A DNA stretch of 64,000 bases, from positions 124,001 through 188,000 of the forward strand of contig SAXG01000036.1 of assembly GCA_012932865.1 (NCBI GenBank), written 5' to 3'. Source of the DNA: Amylostereum areolatum (taxonomy: Eukaryota; Basidiomycota; Agaricomycetes; Russulales; Stereaceae). A program made the position numbers and the translations under genes. The notes under the pieces are model-generated. The model had not been told where the DNA came from. It worked only from the letters and a program-made list of their open reading frames with translations, and ran no database searches. This document shows positions 62,124-64,000 of this stretch, in pieces; the first letter of the stretch is position 1; the number at the start of each line of letters is the position of its first letter.

Positions 62124-64000
62124 ATGTCGACCGCCTCCGCCTCGTCTGCAACAGAGCACACCACACTCAGCAGGAACACGCCCTCTGCGGAGACTGCTTC
62201 ATCGCTCGATCGGCAGCAATCCTTGCAATTAAGTCAGTACCTCCTCCGTCTAGGTCAGGACCAGACGGAAGAACAGGGGGTAAGCCGATTAGAAGCACAC
62301 GGAAGAACCCTAACTAAAGCACCCGGATTCCTCACAGGTGCTAATGCAATCCCCGTGGCCCGGAGCCACGGAAGTCCCACCGCCCGATTCCCCGATCCTA
62401 GAGAGCCAGATAGCCCGCATGATAGCCGGAAGTAGCGCTCGAACAAGCCAGAGAACGGATCAACGACCTCAAGAGGGAGTCAACCGACGTCCAGAACATC
62501 TTGAAGAACCACATCAAGATGCTCGACGGAGAACTCCATCAGCTAGACTCGAGGTACCTGATGCTCTCGACCGAAATGGAGGAGAGAGAGGTCAAGCTTC
62601 TTCGACGATTCAGGAAACTAGCGCAGCAGCTATACTCAATGTCGCAGAACTCCGAAAATTCCTTACTGAAGTTGGACATCGAGTCAACTGGCTCAACTGG
62701 GAAAGACACACCTTCCGTGCCGCTTACGAAGGAGAAATCCTCCGAAGGCGAATGGAAACTACCGGAGTTCCCCATATGTCGTCACGCGACGGCCCAGACA
62801 TCGACCTTATCTTCCATGGACATCACATCTCCCCGGGCTACACTATTCGACCCGATCCCATCACATCCGCCCTCGCCAGACCCCCGTTCCTTCCTAACGC
62901 CCCTCCACGACCCGTCACCGCTCCCACGCCGCCAGGACCCCTACCCATCCCCAGTATCACCCAGATTAACCCCGTCCAGCCTCCCGTCACTAGAAACGGA
63001 TTACCCGGAGAGCGAGTCGGACAGCCCCTTACTTCCCCAGAGCCCAGACAACCAACCGGCGATCCGCGACCAGTACCTAGGACATCTTCTCGGCTGCCCA
63101 CAATGCCTAGACCGCCAACTCCATTCCCGGTATCTGCTAGCGACACTCCCATGCCATGGCACGGAGGTCCCCCTGCTTATCCCTCGCTCCTACATTCGCA
63201 CTCCGACCACGATCGAGATTCCATCGCCCAGGATCCCCGAGTCACCTCACAGCGACGTAAACATGAATCTGTCGACCCCGACGGAAGACCACTCAAGCGA
63301 ATCAGAGACGTCGGATTCTCCGATAAGTCGAGTGATAAAGAAATGCGACAAGATCCAGGAGATAATCGAGGAAATGATGGAAACCCGCGCTCGCTGGAAA
63401 CGAGACCGCGAGTCAACGGACAAATCGGACAGCTCAGCGGACGAACCAGACAGTCCGATGGACACCAAGACGAAGGAAGTAGCCGAGAATCGCTCGGACA
63501 AATGGAACGACAAGCCGACCACATGGACGCAAGAGAAGTGGGACGCGATTCCCGCGAAGCCGCGGAAACGCTGCTGGAAATGCGGCGAGCGAGGCCATCT
63601 CCGCCGAGACTGTCCCCGTCGCAAGAACGCTCCCCCTCACTTCCCCCGATTGCGGTCTTGCTATCCCCTCCGACCACAGACTCCTCTTCCTCGCCCTCGC
63701 CCGAACCGTCCGGATATCGGCTACGGTCCAGGAACACTGATGTCCCACCCCCACCTCCGACGTACCGACGCTACCGCCCGCGCTCACAGGCAGCTTCTGG
63801 GATTCCTCGCGCGACGTGAGAGCCTGACGCACGAAGCCGCCCAACACGCCACCGAACAGTGGCTGTACTGGGAGGACGCCGTGCTCCGCACTCAACGGAA
63901 ACCCCCTTCGCGCTTCAACCACTCCTGGCGCGTCGACGATCTCTTCTGGAAGGAAGAAGATTGGAACTTGCAGGAAGCGGAAGAGTCGAAGGATCACTGG
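62124..64000 (+). pseudogene. gag: Gag of a fourth gypsy-like element (D), runs off the right edge
   Basis: ATG 62124 (MSTASASSATEHTTLSRNTP) starts a frame with QLSQYLLRLGQDQTEEQG. Protein-like sequence then moves to a second frame (PPPDSPILESQIARMIAG, about 62350-62430) and to a third, which is open from 62432 to 64000 (523 codons): coiled coil (ALEQARERINDLKRE, STEMEEREVKLLRRFRKLAQ), Pro-rich region, AIRDQYLGHLLGCPQCLDRQ, a second charged helix (KIQEIIEEMMETRARWKRDR) and a CCHC knuckle CWKCGERGHLRRDC near 63572. After it, FLARRESLTHEAAQHATEQW and WRVDDLFWKEEDW reach the edge. The two frame changes suggest indels. Family name unknown; gag by the knuckle and layout. Confidence 0.6.

Noticed and set aside
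1..64000. tRNA and rRNA genes
   Set aside because: I saw no cloverleaf-like tRNA sequence or rRNA signature while reading both strands. A covariance-model search would be needed to exclude a missed tRNA.

Overview
The window looks like nuclear DNA of a mushroom-forming basidiomycete (Agaricomycete). The genes carry many short introns of about 50-70 bases. Several families are typical of those fungi: a DUF6698-type protein, a Tc1/mariner (IS630-like) transposase with introns, a Ginger-like integrase gene, a Crinkler-kinase gene, and chromodomain Ty3/gypsy retrotransposons. More than half of the sequence is transposable elements and their debris.

Layout. 0-6 kb: a DUF6698 gene cut by the left edge, a nonsense-broken gene with a SAM-like end, a nearly intact Tc1/mariner element, and a degraded acidic-tailed fragment. 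6-9 kb: an FAD monooxygenase on the minus strand. 10.1-10.8 kb: a 676-bp palindrome of two inverted LTRs with a perfect 5-bp target duplication. 11-14.8 kb: two multi-exon genes of unknown role, the second ending in a J-domain-like HPD segment. 15.0-31.4 kb: a pair of diverged inverted repeats enclosing a fungal transcription-factor fragment and gypsy element A (16077-30687), which is split by gypsy element B (19908-27422, antisense). 33-46.4 kb is gene-like: integrase gene, GRG/LRR protein, hypothetical genes, TAH18 diflavin reductase and a broken Crinkler-kinase gene. 46.7-47.8 kb holds tandem repeats. 48.1-62.0 kb is gypsy element C, split by B-prime (52703-60178), a second copy of family B. 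From 62.0 kb to the right edge lies the gag of a fourth element, D.

The most interesting signal is shared retroelement architecture. In three unrelated LTR families (A, B and the palindrome family P) the ten bases lying 34 nt downstream of the TATA box are perfectly complementary to ten bases placed 2 nt after the LTR. This is the geometry of Tf1-type self-priming, in which the RNA 5' end primes reverse transcription. Element C lacks it. Families A, B and C all end gag at TTTTTGA with pol in the -1 frame, and all have an extra reading frame upstream of gag, in the same frame but separated by a stop codon. In B the predicted mRNA leader contains only two AUGs in about 1.3 kb: that of ORF1 and that of gag. 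ORF1 of B ends in a tandem SUMO-interacting-type motif (VIDLT). B has nearly identical LTRs, an intact pol and a perfect target duplication, so it may be active. B-prime, A and C are broken by stops or indels.
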